Of a stretch of DNA of 64,000 bases, positions 50,579-59,795 are shown piece by piece (within the stretch, counting starts at the first letter, position 1; the number at the start of each line of letters is the position of its first letter). This DNA comes from UBA993 sp964389365. GTDB lineage: Bacteria; Bacillota; Dethiobacteria; DTU022. The DNA is taken from the NCBI GenBank assembly GCA_964389365.1, contig CAYMDO010000006.1, forward strand, positions 1 through 64,000. Direction: 5' to 3'. The notes below the pieces were generated by a model. The model searched no databases. It was given only the letters and a program-made list of their open reading frames with translations, and had not been told where the DNA came from. The position numbers were made by a program, and so were the translations under genes.

Positions 50579-51001
50579 ATGAAGCCGGGAGCTGTTGCGA
50601 TTTTTATTGCCGCTGATCTGGCGGGCTGGCTGATTTTACTGTTGGTATTGAGTTATTATGGAATGAGTCATTTGCTGATTTTATCGCTCGGCCTGATTAT
50701 CCTTTTTGCAGCGCTTTACGACCTGCAGTGCGGACAGCTGTCAGCGTTCTTTTCTGCTTTTCTCGGCCTGGAGGGCTCTGGTGATTTGGGAAGGTTCAGG
50801 TGGCTTCCGGTAATTCTGGCTGCCCTCCTTCTGTTCCTCAGCCTGCCGGTGGTTTTTGAACACGGTTGGGTTAATGAAACACAATGTTGGGCGATGCAGC
50901 AGGACGGACAGCTGATCAGGGTATTAATGCCGGCAGCCGTCGGAGGCCTGGCTGTTATTGCGATTGCTGTAGGCACAATTCTGGCTGGACTAAAAAAATA
51001 A
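50579..51001 (+). CDS. Small four-helix membrane protein, unknown
   Basis: Unrecognised protein of 140 residues with about four transmembrane segments (about 5-25, 29-47, 74-92 and 115-136). A loop after helix 2 contains CGQLSAFFSAFLGLEG, and another between helices 3 and 4 contains NETQCWAMQQDG. It is divergent from the M50 protease gene (113-base gap) and convergent with queG. The ribosome site is weak (GAGAG), so the start is less certain. No function is proposed. Confidence 0.6.
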   Translation: MKPGAVAIFIAADLAGWLILLLVLSYYGMSHLLILSLGLIILFAALYDLQCGQLSAFFSAFLGLEGSGDLGRFRWLPVILAALLLFLSLPVVFEHGWVNETQCWAMQQDGQLIRVLMPAAVGGLAVIAIAVGTILAGLKK

Positions 51002-51091
51002 TGTTTGCTGCAGTGTATTTGCCTCATGCAGGTATCATGTTAGTCAGGAAAGAGCGCTTTGCCGGGGTTGGCTTCAGCTCTTATCAGCAGC

Positions 51092-52219
51092 TCAACTGCT
51101 GATTTCTCCGAGGGCAATTAGCGCTTCCCGGCGCACGCTTTCTTCCGGGTCCCGTTCAGAGCATTTGCCAAGGGCAAATGCTGCCTGCCTGCCGCCAAGT
51201 TGCCCCAAAGCCCAGGCTGCGTGAAGCCGGATCAACCGGCGCGGGTCGTTTTCAAGGGTCCGGGCCAGCGGTTTTACTGCATTCCCGGCTTTGCTGTTGC
51301 CGAGGGCGATAACAGCATTTCTCTGCAGTGTAGTCTTGCCTCTCCACCCGGCGGCAGTAAGCCTGATTGTTGTATCAAATTCGCGACGCGTCATTTTTAG
51401 CAGCGCAAATAGTTCCGGTTCAGCAGGGAATAATTCACGGCTGAATTCCGCGAGCGGAGAAACGGCAGCCTTCCGGTTAAGCGGGCATGCTTCCTGGCAA
51501 AGATCACAGCCGTAAAGCCTGTTACCGAGACTGGTGCGCCATTTAGAAGGGAAAATCCCGGATACCTGGCTCTGGTAGGAGAGGCACCGATCAGGGTTTA
51601 GGGTATAAGGTTCGGTCAGCGCGCCGGTGGGGCAGGCTTCCCGGCATTTACCGCATTTAAGGCAATCTTCACCGGTATCTTGATCCGGTTCGATTGTTAT
51701 GTCAAGCAGTATAGTGCCGAGGGCAACGTAAGAACCGTAAAGGGGGTTGATAAGGCAGCAGTTTTCACCGGTTACCCCCAGGCCGCTTTTGCGCGCCAGT
51801 TCCCGCTCCAGGAGAGGGCTCCGGTCAGTTAAGATCAGGTGCCTGACAGGTGTGTCGGAAACCTCCCTGATTTTGCCTGCCAGCAGAGATGCTTTTTCTT
51901 CAACAACCAGGTGATAGTCAACCGACCTGGCGCAGCGGGAAACAAAACCCTTCGGCCCTTCCCCGGCAGGGGTGGGGAAGGGAGCTGGCCTGTTATAGGG
52001 GATCGCCAGGTTTATTATCGTGCAACAGCCGGGCAGCAGCCGGGCGGGTGAAAGCCGAAGCGCAGGGTTATGTTCTTCAAAAGGAGTCAGGCGGCCTTCC
52101 CTGATCCTTTTTTCCAGAGGGTGGCGCATTGATTCGAGCGGTTCGGCGGAAGCAACTCCAACCTGGTCGATATTGAAAAAGCGCCCCATTTTTTTTATTG
52201 CCGGCAGACCAATTGGCAT
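51092..52219 (-). CDS. queG: Epoxyqueuosine reductase with HEAT-repeat tail
   Basis: Cobalamin- and iron-sulfur-dependent enzyme for the last step of queuosine synthesis in tRNA; 375 residues. The ferredoxin-like part has CLKCGKCREACPTGAL and CDLCQEACPLN, binding two 4Fe-4S clusters. The upstream DRSPLLERELARKSGLG and NCCLINPLYGSYVALGTIL segments are QueG-specific. The C-terminal ~75 residues are HEAT/PBS-lyase-type repeats (ALGQLGG, ALGEISS), as in many Firmicute QueG proteins. No other queuosine gene is nearby. Confidence 0.93.
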   Translation of the reverse strand: MPIGLPAIKKMGRFFNIDQVGVASAEPLESMRHPLEKRIREGRLTPFEEHNPALRLSPARLLPGCCTIINLAIPYNRPAPFPTPAGEGPKGFVSRCARSVDYHLVVEEKASLLAGKIREVSDTPVRHLILTDRSPLLERELARKSGLGVTGENCCLINPLYGSYVALGTILLDITIEPDQDTGEDCLKCGKCREACPTGALTEPYTLNPDRCLSYQSQVSGIFPSKWRTSLGNRLYGCDLCQEACPLNRKAAVSPLAEFSRELFPAEPELFALLKMTRREFDTTIRLTAAGWRGKTTLQRNAVIALGNSKAGNAVKPLARTLENDPRRLIRLHAAWALGQLGGRQAAFALGKCSERDPEESVRREALIALGEISS

Positions 52220-52385
52220 ATGCTTATACCTTCTGTCACTTCTGACGATTATACCGCGAATGATATTACCGGATCAGTAGTATCGCGGTGATGGCGCAGG
52301 GGAGTATAAACGCGGTACCCGGAATCGGCCGGTTTTTGGGCTTTAATGTGTTGCCCAAATGTAAATGCAGCAAATTTCTTCTTGC

Positions 52386-53375
52386 CTAGTCCGGGTTGTG
52401 GCAGGCAACCCACTGGTTTGTGCCGGTTTTGGTTTCGCCCGGCTCGGTTTCCCGGCAGATCGGCAGCACCTTATTGCAGCGCGTGTGAAAATAACATCCG
52501 CTTGGCGGGTTGATGGGGCTCGGAACATCGCCTTCCAGGATAATCCTCTTACGCTGCCGTTCAACTGTCGGATCGGCAATTGGCACGGCAGAGGTAAGTG
52601 CTTTCGTATAAGGATGATGGGGCGTGGTGTAAAGATCCTCGCTGGCGATCATTTCAACTATTTTGCCTAAGTACATAACAGCTACCCGGTCGGAAATATA
52701 GCGAATCATTGAAAGATCGTGGGCGATCACCAGGTAAGTCAGGTTAAGCTCTTTCTGCAGGTCCTCCAGCATGTTGACAATTTGGGCCTGTATTGAGACA
52801 TCGACCGCTGAGATCGGCTCATCGCAGACGATCAGCTCCGGTTCCACGGCAAGAGCCCTGGCGATGCCGATACGCTGCCGCTGCCCGCCGCTGAACTCAT
52901 GGGGGTAACGGTTCACATGTTCCGGGTTAAGGCCGACCAGGTCGAGCAGCTGCTGAACCCTCTCTTTTCTTTCCCCGTCACTGCCTGCCAGGCTGTGGAT
53001 ATCCAGCGGTTCTCCGACGATGTCGCCCACTGTCATCCTCGGGTTTAAAGAAGAGTACGGATCCTGGAAAATCATCTGCATTTCTCTTCGGTAAAGTATT
53101 TTATTGCTCTTCTTTGCCTGGAAAAGGTTTTCGCCCTTATAGAATATTTCGCCTGAGGTTGGCCGGTAAAGGCCTATCAAAGTCCGGCCGACGGTTGTTT
53201 TGCCGCATCCGCTTTCGCCGACCAGCCCCAGGGTTTCCCCCGGGTTAATTGAAAAAGAAACTCCATCTACCGCTTTTACGATCACTTGGCTGCTAACCAG
53301 GCCGGAGATTTTAATAAAATGTTTTTTCAGGTTCCTGGCTTCAACGATCGGTTCCACTGCCGGGTTTGTGTTCAC
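52386..53375 (-). CDS. Oligopeptide/dipeptide ABC transporter ATPase (OppF/DppF)
   Basis: ATPase subunit of 329 residues of a peptide importer: Walker A GESGCGKT, signature FSGGQRQRIGIARAL, Walker B LIVCDEPISAVD and the RMTVGDIVGEPL insert typical of OppF. The C-terminal oligo-HPY extension has PINPPSGCYFHTRC with the cysteines that in some homologues hold an iron-sulfur cluster. Last gene of A-B-C-D-F, two bases after oppD. No clear terminator follows. Confidence 0.92.
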   Translation of the reverse strand: MNTNPAVEPIVEARNLKKHFIKISGLVSSQVIVKAVDGVSFSINPGETLGLVGESGCGKTTVGRTLIGLYRPTSGEIFYKGENLFQAKKSNKILYRREMQMIFQDPYSSLNPRMTVGDIVGEPLDIHSLAGSDGERKERVQQLLDLVGLNPEHVNRYPHEFSGGQRQRIGIARALAVEPELIVCDEPISAVDVSIQAQIVNMLEDLQKELNLTYLVIAHDLSMIRYISDRVAVMYLGKIVEMIASEDLYTTPHHPYTKALTSAVPIADPTVERQRKRIILEGDVPSPINPPSGCYFHTRCNKVLPICRETEPGETKTGTNQWVACHNPD

Positions 53376-53377
53376 TA

Positions 53378-54382
53378 TTATTTTGCCTCCCTGCCGGTAG
53401 TCCTAGTTCTCGGGGCTTGCGGGTGTTCCAGCCAGCAGCGTACCAGGTTGGGGCCAAACGCTTCAGGCATTTCCCGGGCGCATATTTCCATAGCGTAATC
53501 GCACCGGGGCATAAAAGGGCAGCAGTTAAATTGCTGCAGAAGATCCGGTGGTTGCCCCCAAATTGGCTGCAGCTTCATTTTCTTTTTTATGTCAACCCGT
53601 GGCAGTGAACGCAGCAGCCCCCAGGTGTAAGGATGCTGAGGGTTTTTCAAAACCTCGTCTGCCGTCCCGGTTTCAATAACCTGGCCGGCGTAGATGACCA
53701 GTACACGGTCGGCAAGCCCGGCAACCACTCCGAGATCGTGGGTGATCAGGATCAGCGACATTTGCAGTTGATCTTTGATCTTTTTGATCAGCTCCAGGAT
53801 TTGGGCCTGGATTGTAACATCAAGGGCGGTTGTCGGTTCATCTGCGATTAACAGCTGCGGGTTGCAGGCCAGGGCCATCGCTATCATTACCCTTTGACGC
53901 AAACCGCCGCTGAGTTCGTGCGGGTACTGCTTCAGACGGGCTTCCGGGGCCGGGATACCGACAAGCTTTAAAAGCTCTACTGCGCGGAAGTATGATTCTT
54001 TTGCACTGACTGACTTATGCTGGCGCAAGCATTCGTTAATTTGTGTCCGCACGCTGAGAACCGGGTTCAGGGAAGTCATCGGGTCCTGGAATACCATGCT
54101 GATCGTATTGCCCCTGATTGTTCGCATTTGCCTTTCGGACAGATTTAAAATTTCTTGACCGTTGAAAGAGATTGAACCGTCGGTTATATGACCGGGAGGT
54201 TCGGGAACTAAACGCATGATTGACTGGGCAGTCACGCTTTTGCCGCAGCCTGACTCGCCGACAATAGCAAGTGCTTCGCCGGTTTTTACCTCAAAACTGA
54301 CTCCCCGAACGGCTTTTACTATTCCGGCGTATGTCTTAAATTCGACATGCAAATTATTTACTGTCAGTAAAGTGTTGTTCAT
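53378..54382 (-). CDS. Oligopeptide/dipeptide ABC transporter ATPase (OppD/DppD)
   Basis: Second ATPase of the importer, 334 residues. Walker A is GESGCGKS, the signature LSGGLRQRVMIAMAL, and Walker B LLIADEPTTALDVT. The C-terminal oligo-HPY region includes NPQHPYTWGLLRSLPRVD and a Cys-containing FMPRCDYAMEIC segment. The order and near-zero spacing with the OppF-type gene show a single operon. The two ATPases form a heterodimer. Confidence 0.92.
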   Translation of the reverse strand: MNNTLLTVNNLHVEFKTYAGIVKAVRGVSFEVKTGEALAIVGESGCGKSVTAQSIMRLVPEPPGHITDGSISFNGQEILNLSERQMRTIRGNTISMVFQDPMTSLNPVLSVRTQINECLRQHKSVSAKESYFRAVELLKLVGIPAPEARLKQYPHELSGGLRQRVMIAMALACNPQLLIADEPTTALDVTIQAQILELIKKIKDQLQMSLILITHDLGVVAGLADRVLVIYAGQVIETGTADEVLKNPQHPYTWGLLRSLPRVDIKKKMKLQPIWGQPPDLLQQFNCCPFMPRCDYAMEICAREMPEAFGPNLVRCWLEHPQAPRTRTTGREAK

Positions 54383-54394
54383 TATTCCCCCCCC

Positions 54395-55333
54395 CTATTT
54401 GCGCATGCGTGGGTCAAGAGCATCTCGCAGGCCGTCGCCAAGAAAATTGAAGGCCAGTAGTGTCAGGCAGATAGCCAGGGCCGGAAACAGCAGAAGATGG
54501 GGAAATGACCTGAGCGATGTCAGGGCATCCGATGATAACATCCCCCAGCTGGCCCGCGGCGCTGAAACCCCCAAACCGATAAAGCTCAGGAAGGCTTCGG
54601 TAAAAATCGCTTCCGGTATGGAGAGAGTTGCTGTTACGATGATCGGTCCCATGGCATTGGGGATCAAATGCCGGAAAAGAATTTTACCCTTCGGGGCGCC
54701 AATTGTCTGGGCGGCAAGGGCGAATTCCTGCTCTTTCAGGCTTAAGATCTGCCCCCGCACGATCCTGGCCATCGGCAGCCAAAAAACCAGCCCCAGGGCA
54801 AGAAAAATACTGTAGAGACCGGCGCCGCCACCGGTTGCGGGAAAGATTTCCCTGAAAAGAACCATCAGCATAATCACCCAGAGCAGGAAAGGGATGCTGT
54901 AGAGAATATCAACGATCCGCATCATGATATTGTCCACTTTTCCACCGAGGTAGCCGGCTATCCCACCGTAAACTACGCCGATAAAAAAGGTGGTTATGGC
55001 TGCTACAAACCCGACTGCCAGTGAGATGCGGGCGCCGTGCATCACCCTGACCAGCTGATCGCGCCCCAGGGTATCGGTTCCGAAGGGATGCAACCTGCTT
55101 GGGGCTTCGTTTCGGTGGTCGAAATCCTGGTCCGAATAGGAATAAGCGGAAAAATAAGGGCCTATTATGGCAACCACAAGCAGCAGTATGATAAATAAAA
55201 GGCTGACCATCGCCACCGGGTTTATCTTAAGGCGGCGCCAGGCATCCTGCCAGTAGGTAATGCTTGGCCTGACTATCTCCTGTTGGGACGGTTTTTCCTT
55301 CAGCGGTGCGAATAATCCTGTTGAAATTTGCAT
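54395..55333 (-). CDS. Oligopeptide/dipeptide ABC transporter permease (OppC/DppC)
   Basis: Permease of 312 residues with six transmembrane helices and a cytoplasmic N-terminal tail. HPFGTDTLGRDQLVRVMHGARISL is the canonical OppC motif. The EAA coupling loop reads EFALAAQTIGAPKGKILFRHLIPN, and the C-terminus is LGDGLRDALDPRMRK. It is three bases from the OppB-type gene. Substrate range is not determined by these features. Confidence 0.93.
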   Translation of the reverse strand: MQISTGLFAPLKEKPSQQEIVRPSITYWQDAWRRLKINPVAMVSLLFIILLLVVAIIGPYFSAYSYSDQDFDHRNEAPSRLHPFGTDTLGRDQLVRVMHGARISLAVGFVAAITTFFIGVVYGGIAGYLGGKVDNIMMRIVDILYSIPFLLWVIMLMVLFREIFPATGGGAGLYSIFLALGLVFWLPMARIVRGQILSLKEQEFALAAQTIGAPKGKILFRHLIPNAMGPIIVTATLSIPEAIFTEAFLSFIGLGVSAPRASWGMLSSDALTSLRSFPHLLLFPALAICLTLLAFNFLGDGLRDALDPRMRK

Positions 55334-55336
55334 GCC

Positions 55337-56266
55337 TCACTCCTCCTTGCCGATCAGTTTGATCCGGGGATCGACCAGTGTGTAAGCCAGGTCAACCAGC
55401 ATATTCAAAACGATCAATATTGTGCTGTAGAAAATAGTCAAACCGAGAATTACAGTATAATCACGGTTATAGATACTGGTAACAAAGTGTTTGCCCAGCC
55501 CGGGGATGGCATAGATGTTCTCTACGATAAAGCTCCCTGTCAAAACATAAGCCAGCAAAGGTCCGGCATAAGTAATCACCGGAATGACTGCATTTTTGAT
55601 TGCGTGGACCCAAATGATTCTCCAGCGGGGCAGCCCTTTGGCCACGGCGGTTCGCATGTAATCCTGGTTCAAAACATCTAGCATGCTGGAACGGGTTAAC
55701 CGGGCGATAAACGCTGTGGGTAGCCCGGCAAGGGCGATAGCCGGCATGATCATATGCTGCGGCGTGCCCCACATTGCGGCCGGCAGAAGCCCCCACTTAA
55801 AAGCAAGGAAGTACATTAACAAAGTGCCAAGGATAAAGCTCGGAACCGATATGCCGATGGTGCTGAAAAACATCGTTATATAGTCAGGCAGGCGCCCCTG
55901 GTAGAGGGAAGCCACGATTCCGGCCCCAATACCGGCGATAATGGCGACAGAGAATGTGAGGAGCCCCAATTGGAATGATACCGGAAACCGTTCGGCGATG
56001 ATCCCGTTCACCGTCTGGCCGCGGTATTTAAAGGAAGGGCCCAGGTCCCCGCGGGCCACGTTGCCTAGGTAATCGATATACTGGATGTGCAGCGGCTGGT
56101 CAAGCTTGTAGCGGGCTTCAATATTAGCCCTGATCGCTTCCGGGATTACCTTTTCCCGCTGAAATGGGCCGCCGGGGATGGCGTGCATAAAGATAAAAGT
56201 TATTGTTATAACAATCCATACCGCCAGGAGTGTTGAAAATATGCGCTTTAGCAGGTAGCCGAGCAT
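55337..56266 (-). CDS. Oligopeptide/dipeptide ABC transporter permease (OppB/DppB)
   Basis: Permease of 309 residues with six transmembrane helices, starting MLGYLLKRIFSTLLAVWIVI. The usual LGxSxxYxxxV region reads LGPSFKYRGQTVN, and the EAA loop contains DYMRTAVAKGLPRWRIIWVHAIKN. The frame is open to 56344, but the ATG at 56266 gives the family's standard N-terminus and has GGAGG upstream. Partner of the OppC-type permease. Confidence 0.93.
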   Translation of the reverse strand: MLGYLLKRIFSTLLAVWIVITITFIFMHAIPGGPFQREKVIPEAIRANIEARYKLDQPLHIQYIDYLGNVARGDLGPSFKYRGQTVNGIIAERFPVSFQLGLLTFSVAIIAGIGAGIVASLYQGRLPDYITMFFSTIGISVPSFILGTLLMYFLAFKWGLLPAAMWGTPQHMIMPAIALAGLPTAFIARLTRSSMLDVLNQDYMRTAVAKGLPRWRIIWVHAIKNAVIPVITYAGPLLAYVLTGSFIVENIYAIPGLGKHFVTSIYNRDYTVILGLTIFYSTILIVLNMLVDLAYTLVDPRIKLIGKEE

Positions 56267-56359
56267 CGGGGGAGGCACCTCCATCCTCAAATAAGAGGTA
56301 TACCGGCGGATTGGAAGAGCCCCCCGGTATACCTTGGCGATCACGCTATAAACCTGAGC

Positions 56360-57970
56360 TTACTTTTCAATATATGCAGCTTTGAAGTCAATACCGCTGA
56401 CCGCAGCCTTCGTATAGCCTTTGACGTGATCCTTAATCATCATCGGCAGTGTGTAGAAATAAATCGGGCAGATCGGCATCTCTTCCATCAGGATGCCCTC
56501 CAGCTGGTGCATCATTTCCATGCGCTGCGCTTCGTCATCAACCATCCTGACATCGGTTAACAGCCTGTCGTAATCGGCATTGCTAAAACGTGAGTTATTG
56601 TTGCCGCCGTCAGTAACCCACATATCAAGGAAGGTATACGGGTCCAGGTAGTCGCCAATCCAGCCGGCGCGGGAAATCTGGAAGCCACCTTCATCACGGG
56701 TGTTCAGGTAAACGCCCCACTCCTGGTTGGTCAGGGTCACGTTCTCAATACCGAGGTTCTGTTTCCACATTTCCTGGATTGCTTCAGCAATCATTTTGTG
56801 CATTTCGGAAGTGTTATAGAGAATCTCGATTGAGGGGAACCCCGCCCCTCCCGGGTAGCCGGCGTCAGCCAGAAGCTGCTGCGCCAATTGCGGGTCGTAG
56901 GCGAAGTAGTCGCCGCCGTTGTCACGGAAATCGCTGCCATCAAATTCGGAGATCCCGCTGGGCACAAAAGCGTATGCAGGTAGCTGGCCCCCCTGGGTTA
57001 CATTGTTTACAATCGCTTCACGGTCGATGGCAAAAGTAAGCGCTTTGCGGACATTTATATCATCCAGGGGCGGCTTCTCGGTCTGGAAAATATAGTAGTA
57101 GGTGCCAAATTCAGGGAAAATGTGGAGCTCACCGGTTTCCTTCAGCCTGGGAATTTCCGGGCCTGGGACCGTATGGGTAACATCGATCTCGCCTGTTTCA
57201 TACATTGTCAACTCGGTGCTCTCGTTTTCGATCATAGTAAAAAATAGGCGGTCCAAAACAACCGCGCCGGCGTCATAGTAGTTTTCGTTCGGCACGAATT
57301 CCATCTTGCCCTGGGCCCAGCTGACCATTTTAAATGGGCCGTTGCCAATAATCGTATCGGCGCTGGTATGCCATCCTTCCGGATCGGCTTCCATTGCCGG
57401 CTGGTACAGCGGGTAATAGGTTTTAAAGGCGCAAAGGGAGAGGAAAAACGGGGTTGGAGCTTCCAGGGTTACCTGGAGTGTTTTTTCATCGAGCGCTTCA
57501 ACCATCACGTCATCGGCTGTTCCCTCACCGTTGTTGAATGCCTCTGCTCCCTTAATATAATAGAGCATATAGGCGTAATCCGCGGCCAGTTCAGGATCGA
57601 GGGCACGCTTCCAGGAGAGCTCAAAGTCCGTTGCCGTAAGCGATTCCCCGTTTGACCAGACCAAACCGTCGCGCAGGGTGAAAGTATACATGGTGCCGTC
57701 TTCGCTCATGTCCACGGATTCCGCAAGCGCCAGTACAGGCAGGCTTTCTTCGTTCAGCCTGGTTAGCCCTTCATAAATTTGCAGCATGATCGTTGCTTCG
57801 GGCAAACCGGTGGAAAGGTGCGGATCCATTGTTTCCGGTTCGGTGCCCACGTTATAGGTCAAAACCATCTCTTCGCCGGTTCCTGCGTCGTCAGTGCTGC
57901 CGGTGCCGCAGCCGCTGACCAGTAACGCTGACAAACAGAAAACCAGCAGCAAAAAAATAAGCTTTTTCAA
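56360..57970 (-). CDS. Peptide-binding lipoprotein of the Opp/Dpp importer
   Basis: Extracellular solute-binding protein, family 5, 536 residues from TTG 57970 (AAGGGGG eight bases upstream; a longer open frame to 58096 is not signal-peptide-like). The signal helix ends in the lipobox LVSGC. YNVGTEPETMDPHLSTGLPEA, the KRALDPELAADYAYML segment and ALTFAIDREAIV are typical of OppA/XP_55 peptide-binding proteins. First gene of the importer operon. In an amino-acid fermenter it would bring in peptides as substrates; the exact ligand is unknown. Confidence 0.92.
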   Translation of the reverse strand: MKKLIFLLLVFCLSALLVSGCGTGSTDDAGTGEEMVLTYNVGTEPETMDPHLSTGLPEATIMLQIYEGLTRLNEESLPVLALAESVDMSEDGTMYTFTLRDGLVWSNGESLTATDFELSWKRALDPELAADYAYMLYYIKGAEAFNNGEGTADDVMVEALDEKTLQVTLEAPTPFFLSLCAFKTYYPLYQPAMEADPEGWHTSADTIIGNGPFKMVSWAQGKMEFVPNENYYDAGAVVLDRLFFTMIENESTELTMYETGEIDVTHTVPGPEIPRLKETGELHIFPEFGTYYYIFQTEKPPLDDINVRKALTFAIDREAIVNNVTQGGQLPAYAFVPSGISEFDGSDFRDNGGDYFAYDPQLAQQLLADAGYPGGAGFPSIEILYNTSEMHKMIAEAIQEMWKQNLGIENVTLTNQEWGVYLNTRDEGGFQISRAGWIGDYLDPYTFLDMWVTDGGNNNSRFSNADYDRLLTDVRMVDDEAQRMEMMHQLEGILMEEMPICPIYFYTLPMMIKDHVKGYTKAAVSGIDFKAAYIEK

Positions 57971-58140
57971 TTTCAGAACCCCCTTGTTTTTATGAACCCA
58001 ATAAATCGGCCGCAATAACCCTTTCAGGCACCACCCCTCTCTATGTGCTTTCATAAAAAGAACAGCAGGGCATACAAACAAATACTGCTCTAGCAATTAT
58101 TTATAGGCTCGTTGTAATTAAGTATATGTTAATACTAATG

Positions 58141-58274
58141 ATATGTATCCCCTTTGTAAAGGGCATTAAAATATTTATAAGGGTTTTAATAAAAATTTAA
58201 TATCTTAATCAGGCGATCAGTATAATCAGATAATGACGGGAAAATTACGGCCGCTGCGGGCAGAATAATATGGC
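58141..58274. repeat. 134-base direct repeat, left copy
   Basis: Matches 63593-63726 in the same orientation with about ten mismatches over 134 bases and no gaps. It contains a CCCTTT/AAAGGG dyad near its left end. It lies upstream of the oppA-type gene and ends exactly where the IS1634-type transposase remnant begins. Confidence 0.9.
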
Positions 58275-58640
58275 CCTGTTTATCTTTCCCGCCAGGATCA
58301 TATCAGTGTTCACTTCTTAATCTGCTTTGTCGCCCTGGTGATTGTCCGCCTGCTAGCGTTAAGCCTCGGTAGCAAGCTTTCAATTCCTAAGATCGTTGAA
58401 AGTTTGAACAAGGCTTCGGGTAGCCTACTTGAGCAAAACCGGTTTGTTTTCAATCATACAGATGAGGTTACGCGCTCTGCCTGTGAACAGCTTGGGGCAG
58501 ACTTAAGCCGTAAGCTTAAAATTAGGGGAAACCAAAAAAAATCTGGGCAAAACAAAAAAAGCTTAAAAAAGCAACAGCTTGCTGTAAAATTAATAGGCCG
58601 CTCAACCCATACTGCATCAGGGTTAAGCGGCCTTTCCTAA
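58275..58640 (+). pseudogene. 3' remnant of an IS1634-family transposase
   Basis: In-frame fragment of about 121 codons with no start of its own. It begins VYLSRQDHISVHFLICFVAL and continues LGSKLSIPKIVESLNKAS and EQNRFVFNHTDEVTRSACEQLG. This is the C-terminal end of DDE transposases of the IS1634 (IS4 superfamily) type. The N-terminal two-thirds, including the catalytic region, is gone, cut off exactly at the 134-base repeat. The apparent start GTG 58338 is only an internal valine. It cannot be an active transposase. Confidence 0.75.
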
Positions 58641-58662
58641 CTACTAAACTGCAAAAGTCAGG
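58637..58662 (+). repeat. IS1634-type right-end sequence, copy 1
   Basis: A 26-base sequence (starting CTAACTACTAAACTGC and ending GTCAGG) right after the transposase remnant. It recurs with one mismatch at 63567-63592 in the same orientation. It is probably the outer end of the insertion sequence. Confidence 0.7.
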
Positions 58663-58899
58663 TTTTAGGCGGGTCGTCTCCGGTTGCGTTCCCGCCGTCC
58701 TCGCTCCCTAAGTAAACTTGCAAAACAGGTCAGTGCCGAAGGCTGACCCCACAATAACCCGGCAGCTTGCCGCCATTTCAAAGAGAGGTCTGCTGACCTT
58801 TTCTTTCCCGTGCTTTGTCAGCAGAACCGCCCGGCACCCCCTGAAAAAAGCCCCGCCAGCAGGCAAACAGCATCCTTCTTTCTCAAACCAGCCGGCCCG
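58663..58899. other. Non-coding stretch between IS end and ferredoxin gene
   Basis: No convincing gene. It holds an inverted repeat (GGTCTGCTGAC at 58787-58797 with GTCAGCAGAACC at 58817-58828) and an AGCCGG-type hairpin at the very end next to the ferredoxin stop, without a T tail. It is probably degraded mobile-element DNA. Confidence 0.4.
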
Positions 58900-59094
58900 T
58901 TAGCCGGCTGATACGCTTAAGGCTTCCTTGGGACAGGCGACCACGCACAATCCGCATCCCTTGCAGCGCGCGTCATTGACCGCAATTTTTTTTCTGTCCT
59001 TAAAGTAGGTAAACACGTTGGGGTCCGGGCAGGTAAAAACACACATCCGGCAGCCGTTGCACTTTTCTTCCGCCAGCTTTACCGATACATACAT
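58900..59094 (-). CDS. 2-oxoacid:ferredoxin oxidoreductase delta subunit (2[4Fe-4S] ferredoxin)
   Basis: Ferredoxin-like protein of 64 residues with two 4Fe-4S motifs: CNGCRMCVFTCPDP and CKGCGLCVVACP. The first motif has a Pro/Asp-rich end typical of PorD-type delta subunits. It carries electrons from the TPP enzyme to external ferredoxin. Last gene of the operon, 14 bases after the gamma subunit, with GGGAGG upstream. Confidence 0.88.
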   Translation of the reverse strand: MYVSVKLAEEKCNGCRMCVFTCPDPNVFTYFKDRKKIAVNDARCKGCGLCVVACPKEALSVSAG

Positions 59095-59108
59095 AGTTCC
59101 AGCCTCCC

Positions 59109-59795
59109 TCAGGCGCTGACCGCGCCGGAAACCCGGTATTCCCGTACAGACTTGCGGCAGCTTTCCACGACTTCCATGTTTTTCTCCAGCAATTGCTCCA
59201 ACTGGGCAAATTTACTCTTCAAAATATCATCTAGAGCCGCCGTCGTCCCGGAGGCCACGAACTTGCCGCCGCCGAACCGCTCAGCCAGGGATTCGCGCAG
59301 CGCTTCCCGGGAAACAAGTTCTGTCACACCCAGTAGTCCGCCCAGCATGGCCATGTTGGTTGCCAGTTCCGTTCTGCCTGTTTCTAGGGCCACCCGGGTG
59401 GCAGGCAGGTAATAGATGCTGGCCTTTAAGCCGGCAAGCTTCGCCAGTTCTTTACTGCTCAGGCTTAATGGCTGTTCGGCATTAATCAGCAAAATTCCTT
59501 CCTGCTCAAGCCCGTCAAAGAAAGGCATCGTATAGCACTTACCCATGGTAATAACATGCGGATGAAATATCATGATAATATTGGGGTTTAAAATCTCCCC
59601 GCGTTCATAAATAGGACGGTTAGAAATGCGCACGTAGCTTTCCGCAGGAGCAAGGCGCTTTTCAGCTCCAAAGAAGGGATTGACTGTGCTGATCAGGCCG
59701 TCCCTGGTAGCTGCGGCGCCCAAAATATGCGCTGCAGTCACCACGCCCTGCCCTCCCAGGCCGGACATGCGGATATTGATTTTTTTCTCACTCAT
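59109..59795 (-). CDS. 2-oxoacid:ferredoxin oxidoreductase gamma subunit
   Basis: Gamma-subunit protein of 228 residues, starting with the family signature IRMSGLGGQGVVTAAHILG and then VNPFFGAEKRLAPAESYVRIS and NMAMLGGLLG. The C-terminal 45 residues form a helical extension. It overlaps the beta-subunit gene by eight bases. Catalyses, with the other subunits, CoA-dependent oxidative decarboxylation of a 2-oxoacid with reduced ferredoxin as product. Confidence 0.9.
   Translation of the reverse strand: MSEKKINIRMSGLGGQGVVTAAHILGAAATRDGLISTVNPFFGAEKRLAPAESYVRISNRPIYERGEILNPNIIMIFHPHVITMGKCYTMPFFDGLEQEGILLINAEQPLSLSSKELAKLAGLKASIYYLPATRVALETGRTELATNMAMLGGLLGVTELVSREALRESLAERFGGGKFVASGTTAALDDILKSKFAQLEQLLEKNMEVVESCRKSVREYRVSGAVSA

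Noticed and set aside
52335..52359. Terminator after the OppF-type gene
   Set aside because: TTTGGGC/GCCCAAA can pair, but neither strand has a T run after the stem.
58338..58640. Independent small gene starting at 58338
   Set aside because: The reading frame continues upstream to 58275 without a start and matches a transposase C-terminus, so it is a remnant.
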